This document shows, in pieces, positions 54,545 through 63,135 of a DNA stretch of 64,000 nt. Below the pieces are notes generated by a model. It was not told the DNA's origin. It saw only the letters and a program-made list of their open reading frames with translations, and ran no database searches. The translations under genes were made by a program, and so were the position numbers. The first letter of the stretch is position 1. Every line of letters begins with the position of its first letter. Source of the DNA: Streptomyces sp. R302 (lineage in GTDB: Bacteria; Actinomycetota; Actinomycetes; Streptomycetales; Streptomycetaceae); assembly GCF_012927245.1 (NCBI RefSeq), contig NZ_JABBGE010000013.1, positions 124,001-188,000 on the forward strand. Direction: 5' to 3'.

Positions 54545-55390
54545 ATGACCTCAGCAGTGGCAAGCGAACTGACCGCGGAACTACGGGGGTTCAGGGAAGT
54601 ACAGCAGCTCTCCTACGCCTGCGCGGAGGCGGTCGCGGCCCAGCTGAGGCCGGGCGTGACCGAGCGCGAGGCGGCGCGGATGCAGCGCGAGTGGCTGTAC
54701 GAGCGCGGGGTGAAGGACTGGTTCCACCGCCCCTTCGCCTGGTTCGGGGACCGCACCGCCTTCGTCGACTTCAGGATCCCCCTGCAGTTCTTCCCCACCG
54801 ACAAGCGCCTGGAGCCGGGGATGCCGTTCATCCTCGACATGGCGCCCGTCTACAAGGGGTACACGGCCGACATCGGCTACAGCGGCTGCCTCGGCCTCAA
54901 CCCGCTGCACGACAAGCTCCTCGCCGATCTGCGCGAGCACCGCGAGCTGATCCTCCGCGAGGTGCGCGAGCGGCGCAGCCTGCGCGAGATATACGAGGAC
55001 GTGGACCGGCTCATGGTCCGCCAGGGGTACGCCAACCGGCACCGGGCCTATCCCTTCGGCGTGATCGCCCACAAGATCGACCGGGTGCGGGAGCGGCGGT
55101 TCGCCCCCACCCTGTTCGGCTTCGGCACCCAGTCCCTCAAGGGGCTGCTGAGCGACGCCGTGCACGGCCACCGGGACGGCTGGTCGCCGCTCTGGTCCCC
55201 CTACAAGTTCTCCGACCACCCGCCCACGCCGGGCCTCTGGGCGGTCGAGCCGCACCTCGGATTCCGGGGGACGGGCGCGAAGTTCGAGGAGATCCTGGTC
55301 GTCACCGACTCCAGGGACCCCGAGCAGAGCGCGTTCTGGCTGGACGACGACCTGCCGCACGTGCGGCGGTGGAACGAAGGAGCGGTGTGA
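54545..55390 (+). CDS. M24-family metallopeptidase-like protein
   Basis: 281 residues, pita-bread fold: ILDMAPVYKGYTADIGYSG supplies the two Asp ligands, GLWAVEPHLG and KFEEILVV the Glu ligands; the usual His ligand is less clear (VIAHKIDRVRERR or HGHRDG). It could be a creatinase or aminopeptidase relative with altered metal site. No strong ribosome binding site at the ATG. The stop shares its last base with the ATG of the hydrolase-SDR fusion (TGATG). Confidence 0.82.
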   Translation: MTSAVASELTAELRGFREVQQLSYACAEAVAAQLRPGVTEREAARMQREWLYERGVKDWFHRPFAWFGDRTAFVDFRIPLQFFPTDKRLEPGMPFILDMAPVYKGYTADIGYSGCLGLNPLHDKLLADLREHRELILREVRERRSLREIYEDVDRLMVRQGYANRHRAYPFGVIAHKIDRVRERRFAPTLFGFGTQSLKGLLSDAVHGHRDGWSPLWSPYKFSDHPPTPGLWAVEPHLGFRGTGAKFEEILVVTDSRDPEQSAFWLDDDLPHVRRWNEGAV

Positions 55391-57189
55391 TGGCGGGCGC
55401 GGGACTCAAGGGGGCGCGGGAGCGCCGGGTCCGTACGGGCGGGATCGAGCTGTGCGTCGCCGAGCTCGGCGACGCCGACCGGCCGACGGTGCTGCTCGTG
55501 CACGGCTACCCGGACTCGAAGGAGGTCTGGTCGGAGGTCGCGGTGCGGCTCGCGGAGGAGTTCCACGTCGTGCTGTACGACGTGCGGGGCCACGGGCGTT
55601 CGACGGCGCCCGCGCCGCTGCGCGGCGGCTTCACCCTGGAGAAGCTGACCGACGACTTCCTCGCCGTCGCCGACGCGGTCAGCCCGGACCGGCCGGTCCA
55701 CCTCGTCGGGCACGACTGGGGCTCGGTGCAGTCGTGGGAGTTCGTCACCGTGCCGCGCACCGAGGGCAGGATCGCCTCCTTCACCTCCATGTCGGGCCCG
55801 TCGCTCGACCACTTCGGGCACTGGATCAAGAGCCGGATGACCCGTCCCACCCCGCGCCGGGTCGGACAGCTCCTCGGCCAGGGAGCCAAGTCCTGGTACG
55901 TGTACATGCTGCACACCCCGGTCCTGCCGGAGCTGGCGTGGCGCGGCCCCCTCGGCAAGCGCTGGCCGAAGCTCCTGGAGCGGATCGAGAAGATCCCGGC
56001 CGGCGACTACCCGACGGCCTCGCTGCCCTCCGACGCGGCCACCGGCGCCTGGCTCTACCGGGACAACGTCCGGGCGCGCCTCTCCCGGCCGCGCCCCGAC
56101 GCCTTCGCGCACGCGCCCGTGCAGCTGATCACCCCGACCGGGGACGCCTTCCTCTCCGAGCGGCTCTACGACGACCTGGGCGCCTGGGTGCCGGAGCTCA
56201 CCCGGCGCACCCTGCCCGCCAAGCACTGGGTGCCGCGCACCCGACCCGACCAACTGGCCGCGTGGATCACGGACTTCGTCCGCACCCACGAGGAGCCGGA
56301 GATGCGGGCGCCCCGGCCGGTGGCGGAGTCGACCGCGAAGAGCGGTGTGAAGCCGGCGTACGCGGAGCGGTTCGGCGGCCAGCTGGTGCTGGTCACCGGC
56401 GCCGCCAGCGGCATCGGGCGGGCCACCGCCTTCGCCTTCGCGGAGGCCGGGGCCCGGGTCGTCGCGGTCGACCGGGACGCCGAGGGCGCGGCCAGGACGG
56501 CCGAGATGGCACGGCTGATCGGCGCCCCGGAGGCATGGGGCGAGGCGGTGGACGTCTCCGACGAGCAGGCGATGGAGAAGCTGGCGGCCCGGGTGGCCGA
56601 CGAGTACGGCATCGTCGACGTCCTCGTCAACAACGCGGGGATCGGCCTCACCGGCTCCTTCTTCGAGACGACCGGAGAGGAGTGGAAGCGGGTCCTGGAC
56701 GTCAACCTGTGGGGTGTGATCCACGGTTGCCGGGTGTTCGGGGCGCAGATGGTGGCCCGCGGCCAGGGCGGCCACATCGTCAACACCGCCTCGGCGGCGG
56801 CCTTCCAGCCCTCGCGGGCGCTGCCGGCGTACAGCACCTCGAAGGCGGCGGTGCTGATGCTCAGCGAGTGCCTGCGGGCCGAACTGGCGGACCGGTCCAT
56901 CGGGGTCAGCGCGATCTGCCCCGGGATCGTCAACACCAACATCACCGCGACCGCCCGCTTCGCCGGCGTCACGGACGCGGCGGAGGAGAAGCGGCGGCAG
57001 CAGAAGGCCTCGCGGCTGTACGGGCTGCGGAACTACCCGCCGGAGAAGGTGGCGGACGCGATCCTGGACGCGGTGCTGCACGACCGGGCGGTCGTGCCGG
57101 TCACGCCGGAGGCGCGGGGCGCCCACGCCCTGTCCCGGCTGGCCCCGGGCGCGCTGCGCGCCCTGGCCCGCTGGCAGCCGCCGGCGTAA
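55390..57189 (+). CDS. Alpha/beta hydrolase-SDR fusion (EphD-like)
   Basis: 599 residues. Domain 1 (1-300): epoxide-hydrolase-like alpha/beta hydrolase with oxyanion HGYPDS (39-44), nucleophile Asp109 in VGHDWGS and late His279 in AKHWVP. Domain 2 (about 327-595): short-chain dehydrogenase with NAD(P) motif TGAASGIG (336-343), NNAG (414-417), Ser468 and the YSTSK tyrosine/lysine pair (481-485). The same fusion is known in Mycobacterium as EphD, linked to lipid modification. Coupled to the M24 gene upstream and 88 bp before a MerR regulator. Confidence 0.92.
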   Translation: MAGAGLKGARERRVRTGGIELCVAELGDADRPTVLLVHGYPDSKEVWSEVAVRLAEEFHVVLYDVRGHGRSTAPAPLRGGFTLEKLTDDFLAVADAVSPDRPVHLVGHDWGSVQSWEFVTVPRTEGRIASFTSMSGPSLDHFGHWIKSRMTRPTPRRVGQLLGQGAKSWYVYMLHTPVLPELAWRGPLGKRWPKLLERIEKIPAGDYPTASLPSDAATGAWLYRDNVRARLSRPRPDAFAHAPVQLITPTGDAFLSERLYDDLGAWVPELTRRTLPAKHWVPRTRPDQLAAWITDFVRTHEEPEMRAPRPVAESTAKSGVKPAYAERFGGQLVLVTGAASGIGRATAFAFAEAGARVVAVDRDAEGAARTAEMARLIGAPEAWGEAVDVSDEQAMEKLAARVADEYGIVDVLVNNAGIGLTGSFFETTGEEWKRVLDVNLWGVIHGCRVFGAQMVARGQGGHIVNTASAAAFQPSRALPAYSTSKAAVLMLSECLRAELADRSIGVSAICPGIVNTNITATARFAGVTDAAEEKRRQQKASRLYGLRNYPPEKVADAILDAVLHDRAVVPVTPEARGAHALSRLAPGALRALARWQPPA

Positions 57190-57277
57190 CGGCGGGGAGC
57201 CCGGGCGGGCGGTCGGTCGTACGATCCCTCGCAGCAGGGCCCCGCGCGGGGTGGAACGATCGGCCGGTGGGAGCGGG

Positions 57278-58219
57278 ATGTCCGAGCAGTCAGCAGTGCG
57301 AGCGGAGTACCGGATCGAGGACCTCGCCCATCACAGCGGGGCCACGGTCCGGACCATCCGCGCCTACCAGGACCGCGGCCTGCTGCCCCGCCCGGAGCGG
57401 CGGGGCAGGGCGAACGTGTACGGGGACAGCCATCTGGCCCGGCTGCGCCAGATCGCCGACCTCCTCGACCGGGGCTACACGCTGGCCTCGATCAAGGAGC
57501 TCCTCGACGCGTGGGACACCGGCCGGGGGCTCGGCGGGGTGCTCGGGCTCGTCGCGGAGGTCCAGGGGCCGTGGACGGACGAGGAGGCGGCCCGGATCTC
57601 CCGCGCGGAGCTCGACGCCCGCTTCGGCGGCGACCCGGACGAGGACGCCGTGCGGGAGGCGGTCGAGCTCGGCGTCCTGGAGCGGATCCCGGGCCGGGAG
57701 GCCGAGGAGTACCTGGTCCCCAGCCCACAAGAGCTGACGGTGGCCGTGGAGTTGCACGCGGCGGGGGTGCCGCTCTCCGCGATCACCGGTCATCTGAGGG
57801 AACTTCGGGAGCAGGTCGAGCACATAGCGTCCCGTTTCCTGGAGTTCACCACCGAGCACGTCTTCGCCCGCTATCTGGAGCACCGGCCGCCGACGGACTC
57901 CGACGCGGCCGAGGCGGCGACGATGGTACGGCGCCTCCGCCCGCTCGCCCAGCAGACGGTGGACGCCGAACTGGCCCGCGCCATGCGGATCCTGGCGACC
58001 CGTCACCTCCAGATCCACCTCTCGCCCGAGGGTCCGCCGCCGAGGGACGACGAGCCGCGCCCGGTGCCGATCCCGGCGGACACGATCAGGGCCGTACAGG
58101 CGCTCGTTGGCCCGGAGGCCGTCGCGGCGTTCCTGACGGCGGCGGCCGAACGCGAGGTCAACAAAAGGACATTGGATACATTGACGCTAAATGCCATCAA
58201 TTCCCCCACTGTTCAATAA
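57278..58219 (+). CDS. MerR-family transcriptional regulator
   Basis: 313 residues. N-terminal MerR helix-turn-helix (about 10-80: YRIEDLAHHSGATVRTIRAYQDRGLLP, then YGDSHLARLRQIADLLDRGYTLASIKELL). The long C-terminal part has no metal-binding Cys, so it probably senses an organic ligand or partner. The ATG at 57278 has GGGAG. A TACGAT -10 candidate lies about 50 bp upstream. Position suggests it controls the M24/EphD-like pair. Confidence 0.88.
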   Translation: MSEQSAVRAEYRIEDLAHHSGATVRTIRAYQDRGLLPRPERRGRANVYGDSHLARLRQIADLLDRGYTLASIKELLDAWDTGRGLGGVLGLVAEVQGPWTDEEAARISRAELDARFGGDPDEDAVREAVELGVLERIPGREAEEYLVPSPQELTVAVELHAAGVPLSAITGHLRELREQVEHIASRFLEFTTEHVFARYLEHRPPTDSDAAEAATMVRRLRPLAQQTVDAELARAMRILATRHLQIHLSPEGPPPRDDEPRPVPIPADTIRAVQALVGPEAVAAFLTAAAEREVNKRTLDTLTLNAINSPTVQ

Positions 58220-58241
58220 ACCACTTGATTCCCCAGGGTAG

Positions 58242-58295
58242 TTGTCCACAGAATCCTCAACTGGCTTGTGGATAACTCATGTTGGCTGTGGATCA
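58242..58295. promoter_or_regulatory. Cluster of three DnaA-box-like sites
   Basis: TTGTCCACA (58242-58250, plus), TTATCCACA (58267-58275, minus) and TGATCCACA (58287-58295, minus) within 54 bp, directly upstream of the RNA 2'-phosphotransferase gene. The first equals the preferred Streptomyces DnaA box as I recall it. Confidence 0.65.
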
Positions 58296-58315
58296 AACCT
58301 GAACGGGGAAGAACG

Positions 58316-58858
58316 ATGGACGAACGTCGCACGGTGAAGGTGTCCAAATACCTCTCGAAGCACCTGCGGCACCAGCCGGAGCGGATCGGACTGGTCCTCG
58401 ACGCGCACGGCTGGACCGAGATCGACGCGCTGCTCGCCGCCGCGGCCGCCCACGGCTTCCCCATCGGCCGCGCGGAGCTGGACCATGTGGTCGCCTCCAA
58501 CGACAAGCAGCGCTTCGCCGTCGAGGGCACCCGGATCCGGGCCAGCCAGGGCCACACGATCAGCGTCGACCTCGACCTGCCGGCCGCCGAGCCGCCCGCG
58601 TACCTCTACCACGGTACGGTCGCCGCCCGGCTGCCCGCGATCCGGACGGAAGGGCTGCGGCCCATGGCCCGCCACGACGTGCACCTCTCCCCCGACCGCG
58701 AGACGGCGACCCGAGTCGGGGCGCGACGGGGCCGGCCGGTGGTGCTGAGCGTGGACGCGGGGGCGATGCACCGGGCGGGACACGAGTTCCGGGTCAGCGC
58801 CAACGGGGTCTGGCTGACGGCGGCGGTACCGGCGCGGTTCATCCGCTTCCCCGACTGA
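58316..58858 (+). CDS. kptA: RNA 2'-phosphotransferase (Tpt1/KptA)
   Basis: 180 residues. It transfers an internal 2'-phosphate from RNA to NAD, giving ADP-ribose 1'',2''-cyclic phosphate. All family motifs are present: KYLSKHLRH (about 11-19), RIRASQGH (73-80), YLYHGT (96-101) and DVHLS (121-125). In fungi it finishes tRNA splicing; bacteria lack that pathway, so its substrate here is unclear. ATG at 58316 follows GGGGAAG. A DnaA-box cluster lies 20-75 bp upstream. Confidence 0.95.
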   Translation: MDERRTVKVSKYLSKHLRHQPERIGLVLDAHGWTEIDALLAAAAAHGFPIGRAELDHVVASNDKQRFAVEGTRIRASQGHTISVDLDLPAAEPPAYLYHGTVAARLPAIRTEGLRPMARHDVHLSPDRETATRVGARRGRPVVLSVDAGAMHRAGHEFRVSANGVWLTAAVPARFIRFPD

Positions 58859-58895
58859 GCGGGCCGAGGGGGCCGAGGGGGCCGAGCCGCTGCGG

Positions 58896-58901
58896 CATGA
58901 T
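58896..58901 (+). promoter_or_regulatory. -10 of a leaderless promoter
   Basis: CATGAT six nt before the ATG at 58908; no ribosome site between. Confidence 0.4.
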
Positions 58902-58907
58902 CGGGTC

Positions 58908-59360
58908 ATGTCGCACCCGCACCTGCCCAGCACCCAGGCCGCCGTCAACGCCGTCCGCGCGCTCGCCCAGGAGTTCGGTCTGGAGATCGTCGTGACCGAC
59001 GACATCGGCGCGGACCAGACCTCGCGCCGCACCTCCGCCGGCGCCTTCAGCGTGCTGGACGAGGACGGCTCGCTGCCGCACGAGGCCTTCATCGAGCTCG
59101 GCGGCTCCCCCTCCGTCTCCGTGCAGCTCTACCCCGAGGACGACGCCAGGATCGTCGTGGACGGCGTCGAGTTCGCCGACGTGCCGAGGGACGCCGTCCC
59201 CGGCTTCGTACGGGCGCTCCACACCGGTCTCGCGCATGTGAAGGGACGGTTCTTCCCGCCCGGCCAGTGGCTGATCGTCCCCGTGCCCGGCGGCCGTACG
59301 TACAAGGAGCTCGTCCCGATGACGGCGCTCACCCCGTGGCTGAGCTCCCGCGTCCGCTGA
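58908..59360 (+). CDS. Conserved hypothetical protein, 150 residues
   Basis: Soluble alpha/beta protein with N-terminal helix (TQAAVNAVRALAQEFGLEIVV), strand-rich middle and a C-terminal GRFFPPGQWLIVPVPGGRTYKEL. I do not recognise the family. Its last 32 bases overlap the end of the converging LLM gene. Probably leaderless. Confidence 0.75.
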   Translation: MSHPHLPSTQAAVNAVRALAQEFGLEIVVTDDIGADQTSRRTSAGAFSVLDEDGSLPHEAFIELGGSPSVSVQLYPEDDARIVVDGVEFADVPRDAVPGFVRALHTGLAHVKGRFFPPGQWLIVPVPGGRTYKELVPMTALTPWLSSRVR

Positions 59361-60276
59361 CGGACCCACGCGCCTGGCCGAGGCGCGCCAAGGCCTCCGT
59401 GGCGATGGACTCGAAGACGGCCCGGTCGGCGGCGAACACCGAGTCCTGGATGGGCCAGTGGATCACGATCTCGGTGAAGCCGAGGTCGCGGTGGGTGCCG
59501 GCGAAGTCCACGAAGGCCTCCAGGGAGGAGAGCACCTCGTTCTTCTCCGGGGTGAAGCCGGTGAGCAGGATCTTGTCCAGCTCGGCCACGTCCCGGCCGA
59601 CATCCGCGCACGCCTTGCCCAGCCGCTCGACCTGACCGCGCAGTGCCTCCACCGACTCGGCCGCCGTACCCGACTCGTACAGCTTCGGGTCGCCGGTCGT
59701 CACCCACGCCTGCCCGTGGCGGGCGGCGAGCCGCATCCCGCGCGGGCCGGTCGCGGCCACCGCGAAGGGCAGCCGGGGGCGCTGCACGCAGCCCGGGATG
59801 TTGCGGGCCTCCTCGGCCGAGTAGAACGTGCCGCGCTCCGTCACCGCGTCCTCGGTGAGCAGCCGGTCGAGCAGCGGGACGAACTCGGCGAGCCGGTCCG
59901 CCCGCTCCTTCGGCGTCCACGGCTCCTGGCCCAGCGCGGTGGCGTCGAAGCCGTTGCCGCCGGCGCCGATGCCGAGGGTGACCCGGCCGCCCGAGACGTC
60001 GTCGAGCGAGATGAGCTCCTTCGCCAGCGTCACCGGGTGCCGGAAGTTGGGCGAGGTGACGAGGGTGCCCAGGCGCAGCCGGTCCGTGGCGGTCGCGGCC
60101 GCGGTGAGAGTCGGCAGGGCGCCGAACCACGGGCCGTCCCGGAAGGTGCGCCAGGACAGGTGGTCGTAGGTGTACGCGGTGTGGAAACCGAGCTCCTCCG
60201 CGCGCTGCCAGGTGGCACGGCCCCCCTCGTGCCAGCGGTCGACAGGAAGGATCACGGTGCTCAGACGCAGACTCAT
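59329..60276 (-). CDS. LLM-class F420/flavin-dependent oxidoreductase
   Basis: 315 residues, luciferase-like TIM barrel: MSLRLSTVILPVDRW, TAYTYDHLSW, RLRLGTLVTSPNFRHPVTLAKELISLDDVSGGRVTLGIGAGG and PFAVAATGPRGMRLAARHGQAW. This pattern matches actinobacterial F420-dependent members; the substrate is unknown. The ATG at 60276 sits 6 nt after a TACGCT hexamer, so it is probably leaderless. Confidence 0.9.
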   Translation of the reverse strand: MSLRLSTVILPVDRWHEGGRATWQRAEELGFHTAYTYDHLSWRTFRDGPWFGALPTLTAAATATDRLRLGTLVTSPNFRHPVTLAKELISLDDVSGGRVTLGIGAGGNGFDATALGQEPWTPKERADRLAEFVPLLDRLLTEDAVTERGTFYSAEEARNIPGCVQRPRLPFAVAATGPRGMRLAARHGQAWVTTGDPKLYESGTAAESVEALRGQVERLGKACADVGRDVAELDKILLTGFTPEKNEVLSSLEAFVDFAGTHRDLGFTEIVIHWPIQDSVFAADRAVFESIATEALARLGQARGSVSGRGSSATG

Positions 60277-60282
60277 GCCCCG

Positions 60283-60288
60283 AGCGTA
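60283..60288 (-). promoter_or_regulatory. -10 of a leaderless LLM promoter
   Basis: TACGCT on the minus strand, six nt before the ATG. Confidence 0.4.
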
Positions 60289-60462
60289 CGTCGCCCACGC
60301 GGCGCGAGCCTTTCCGAAGGCCGCCCCCGAAACCGCCGACCGCACGGCCGGCCGTCCCCGAAGCCCCCCGAAAACGTACAGCTCACGCGCTGTCTCCCCG
60401 CCCGGTCACTCAGATGTGCGGGGACGCGCACGCCCGTGCGTCCGGTGCGGCACCATAAGGAG

Positions 60463-61344
60463 GTGACCTCTCCCCACCTCTCCGCCCGCGCCTCCCGGCC
60501 CGCCGCCCGTCTCGTCGCCACCGATCTCGACGGCACTCTCCTGCGCGACGACAAGTCCGTCTCCGAGCGGACCGTCGCCGCCCTCGCCGCGGCCGAGCGG
60601 GCGGGGATCGAGGTCTTCTTCGTCACCGGTCGCCCGGCCCGCTGGATGGACGTGGTCAGCGCCCACGTCCACGGCCACGGCCTCGCCATCTGCGCCAACG
60701 GCGCGGCCGTCGTGGACCTGCACGCGGGCGGCGTCTTCCAGCAGGTGCGCCCGCTGCCCCGGTCCGCCGCCCTCGACGTCGTACGGGCGCTGCGGGCCGC
60801 CGCACCGGGCACCAGCTTCGCCGTCGAGATGACCACCGGCATCCACTACGAGCCGCTGTACCCGCCGTTCTTCCTCGACCCCGGCGCCACCGTCGCCACC
60901 GCCGAGAAGCTGCTGTACGAGGAGGCGCCGGACGCCGCCGCGCCCGTCCTCAAACTGCTCGCCCAGCACCCCGAGCTCGACCCCGACGTGTTCCTGGCGA
61001 CGGCCCGGGAGGCCGCCGGCCACCTGGCCTCCTTCACCCGCTCCAGCCCCACCGCGCTCATCGAGATCAGCGCCCTGGGCGTCTCCAAGGCGTCGACGCT
61101 GGCCCTCTGCTGCGAGCAGCGCGGCATCTCGCCGGACGAGGTGGTGGCCTTCGGCGACATGCCGAACGACATCGAGATGCTGAGCTGGGCGGGCCGCTCG
61201 TACGCGATGGGCAACGCCCACCCCGACGTCGTCGCCGCCGCCTCCGGCCGCACGGTCGGCAACAACGACGACGGCGTCGCCGTCGTCATCGAACAGCTCG
61301 TCGCCGAAGCGGTCGCGGCACCGCGCGCCGGCACGGACCTCTAG
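60463..61344 (+). CDS. Cof-type HAD hydrolase
   Basis: 293 residues: VATDLDGTLLRDD (I), FVTGRPARW (II), LGVSKASTLALCC (Lys, III), FGDMPNDIEML (IV). Start uncertain: the GTG at 60463 lies inside an AAGGAGGTGA sequence that would itself be the ribosome site, and a GTG six codons earlier is possible. Related to the gene at 45556 but with a longer cap. Confidence 0.88.
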   Translation: MTSPHLSARASRPAARLVATDLDGTLLRDDKSVSERTVAALAAAERAGIEVFFVTGRPARWMDVVSAHVHGHGLAICANGAAVVDLHAGGVFQQVRPLPRSAALDVVRALRAAAPGTSFAVEMTTGIHYEPLYPPFFLDPGATVATAEKLLYEEAPDAAAPVLKLLAQHPELDPDVFLATAREAAGHLASFTRSSPTALIEISALGVSKASTLALCCEQRGISPDEVVAFGDMPNDIEMLSWAGRSYAMGNAHPDVVAAASGRTVGNNDDGVAVVIEQLVAEAVAAPRAGTDL

Positions 61345-61404
61345 AGCCGCACCCCACACATCCAGAGCCGCTCCCCACACCTCCAGAACCGCGCCCGCAC
61401 CTCT
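61343..61404. repeat. 20-21-bp repeat, three units
   Basis: AGAGCCGCTCCCCACACCTCC-like units (20 of 21 bases similar) start at 61343, 61364 and 61385, with a partial unit at 61405. They lie between two converging stops. Confidence 0.8.
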
Positions 61405-63115
61405 AGAGCGGCGCCTCCCACACCACCGACGTGCCGCCGCCGGCCTCGGCGAGGCCCGGGCCGCACCAGCTCGCGCCGCCGAGGGACTCGGCGCGGCGGG
61501 CGAGGTTGCGCAGTCCGCTGCGGCGGCCGCCCTCGGGCAGGCCGACGCCGTCGTCGGCGACCGTGAGCCGTACCCCGGGCGACCCGTCCGGCAGGGTCAC
61601 GGTCGCGTCGACGACGACGTCGATGCGGCCGGCCGAGGCGTGCCGGAAGGCGTTGGAGAGCGCCTCGCGGAGTGCGGCGATCAGGTTCTTGCCCGTCAGC
61701 TCGCCGACGGTGGCGTCGATCGCGCCGAGGAAGCGGTGGGCGGGCTTGAAGCCCAGCGGCACCGCCGCCATGTTGATCTCCCGGAGGACGCGCGTGCGCA
61801 GCCCCGACGGCGCCTCCGCGGGGCCCTGCTGGAGGGCGAAGATCGCCGTGCGGATCTCCTGGATGGTCACGTCCAGCTCGTCCACGGCCTTGCCGACGCC
61901 CTCCTGGACGGCCGGCACGACCGCCTTCCGATGGGCGCTCTCCAGCATCATCCCGGTGGCGAAGAGCCGCTGGATGACGAGGTCGTGCAGGTCGCGGGCG
62001 ATCCGGTCGCGGTCCTCGAAGACCGCGAGCCGCTCCCGGTCGCGCTGCGCCTCGGCCATCATCAGCGCGAGCGCCGCCTGCGAGGCGAACTGGGTGGCGA
62101 GGGTCCGCTCCGCCTCGGTGAAGGGCCGGGCACCCCTGGCCCGGGGCATCGCGAGCGCGCCGAGCACCCGGCCGCCGCTCTGCAGCGGCAGCAGCATGAT
62201 CGGCCCGTACAGGGAGGTCAGCCGGTTGATCATGCGCGGGTCGGTGGAGGCGTCCTGGACGAAGACCGCCTCGCCCTCCAGGAGGAGCTCCACGACCTGG
62301 CTCTCCGGCGGGATCACCATGCCCAGGGACCTGGTGGCGCTGGCCGACGAGACGGCGACGATCTCCAGGCCGCCCTCCTCGGCGGGCAGCAGCACGATCC
62401 CGGCGTCCGCGTCGGCGAGCCGCCGGGCCTGTTCGGCGACGACGGCGAGGGCGTCGTCGGCATCGCCGCCGGAGAGCAGGGCGGTGGTGACGGCGACGGA
62501 GCCGTCGATCCACCGCTCGCGCTGGCGGGCGGCCTCGTAGAGGCGGGCGTTGCCGATGGCGATGCCCGCCTCGGTGGCGAGCACCCGGACCATGTGCTCG
62601 TCGTAGTCGTTGAACTCCTCGCCGCTGCGCTTCTCCGCGAGGTAGAGGTTGCCGAAGATCTCGCCCTGGACGCGGATGGGGACGCCGAGGAAGGTCCGCA
62701 TGACCGGGTGGCCGGGCGGGAATCCGGCCGCGCGCGGGTCGGAGGCGAGATCGGCGAGCCGGATCGTCCGGGGCTCGCGGATGAGCGCGCCGAGCAGCCC
62801 GGCGTGCCCGTCGGGCCGGCGCCCGATGCGCCGGGCCACGTCCTCGGCGACGCCGTACGTGACGAAGTCGGAGAGGCCCTTGCCCTCCTCGTCGACGACT
62901 CCGATGGCCGCGTAGCGGGCGCCGGCCAGCTCGGCCGCGGTCTCGCAGATCCGGTCGAGGGTGGTGTGGAGTTCGAGCCCGGTGCCCACCGACCGCATCG
63001 CTTCGAGCAGCTGCGGCACGCGGGCGGTCAGCTCCGTGGAGAGCCCCTGGAGGCTGCGGGTGGCCTCGGTGGCGGCGACCAGGGGGTCCGGGGAATCGGG
63101 CGTGGCGGCGGTCAT
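61403..63115 (-). CDS. DevS/DosS-like GAF-domain sensor histidine kinase
   Basis: 570 residues: two GAF domains (about 50-195 and 205-355), HisKA_3 dimerisation box with phosphoacceptor His377 (DRDRIARDLHDLVIQRL) and HATPase (EALSNAFRHA, VADDGVGLP). The first GAF has FPPGHPVMRTFLGVPIRVQGEIFGNLYLAEKR, matching the heme-bearing GAF of mycobacterial DosS, so oxygen, NO or redox sensing is likely. No response regulator is adjacent. It adjoins cydCD, which fits respiratory control. TAGGCT lies 7 nt before the ATG. Confidence 0.9.
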   Translation of the reverse strand: MTAATPDSPDPLVAATEATRSLQGLSTELTARVPQLLEAMRSVGTGLELHTTLDRICETAAELAGARYAAIGVVDEEGKGLSDFVTYGVAEDVARRIGRRPDGHAGLLGALIREPRTIRLADLASDPRAAGFPPGHPVMRTFLGVPIRVQGEIFGNLYLAEKRSGEEFNDYDEHMVRVLATEAGIAIGNARLYEAARQRERWIDGSVAVTTALLSGGDADDALAVVAEQARRLADADAGIVLLPAEEGGLEIVAVSSASATRSLGMVIPPESQVVELLLEGEAVFVQDASTDPRMINRLTSLYGPIMLLPLQSGGRVLGALAMPRARGARPFTEAERTLATQFASQAALALMMAEAQRDRERLAVFEDRDRIARDLHDLVIQRLFATGMMLESAHRKAVVPAVQEGVGKAVDELDVTIQEIRTAIFALQQGPAEAPSGLRTRVLREINMAAVPLGFKPAHRFLGAIDATVGELTGKNLIAALREALSNAFRHASAGRIDVVVDATVTLPDGSPGVRLTVADDGVGLPEGGRRSGLRNLARRAESLGGASWCGPGLAEAGGGTSVVWEAPL

Positions 63116-63122
63116 GGCCCTG

Positions 63123-63128
63123 AGCCTA
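63123..63128 (-). promoter_or_regulatory. -10 candidate of the DevS-like gene
   Basis: TAGGCT on the minus strand, seven nt from the ATG. Confidence 0.35.
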
Positions 63129-63135
63129 GTTAGTC

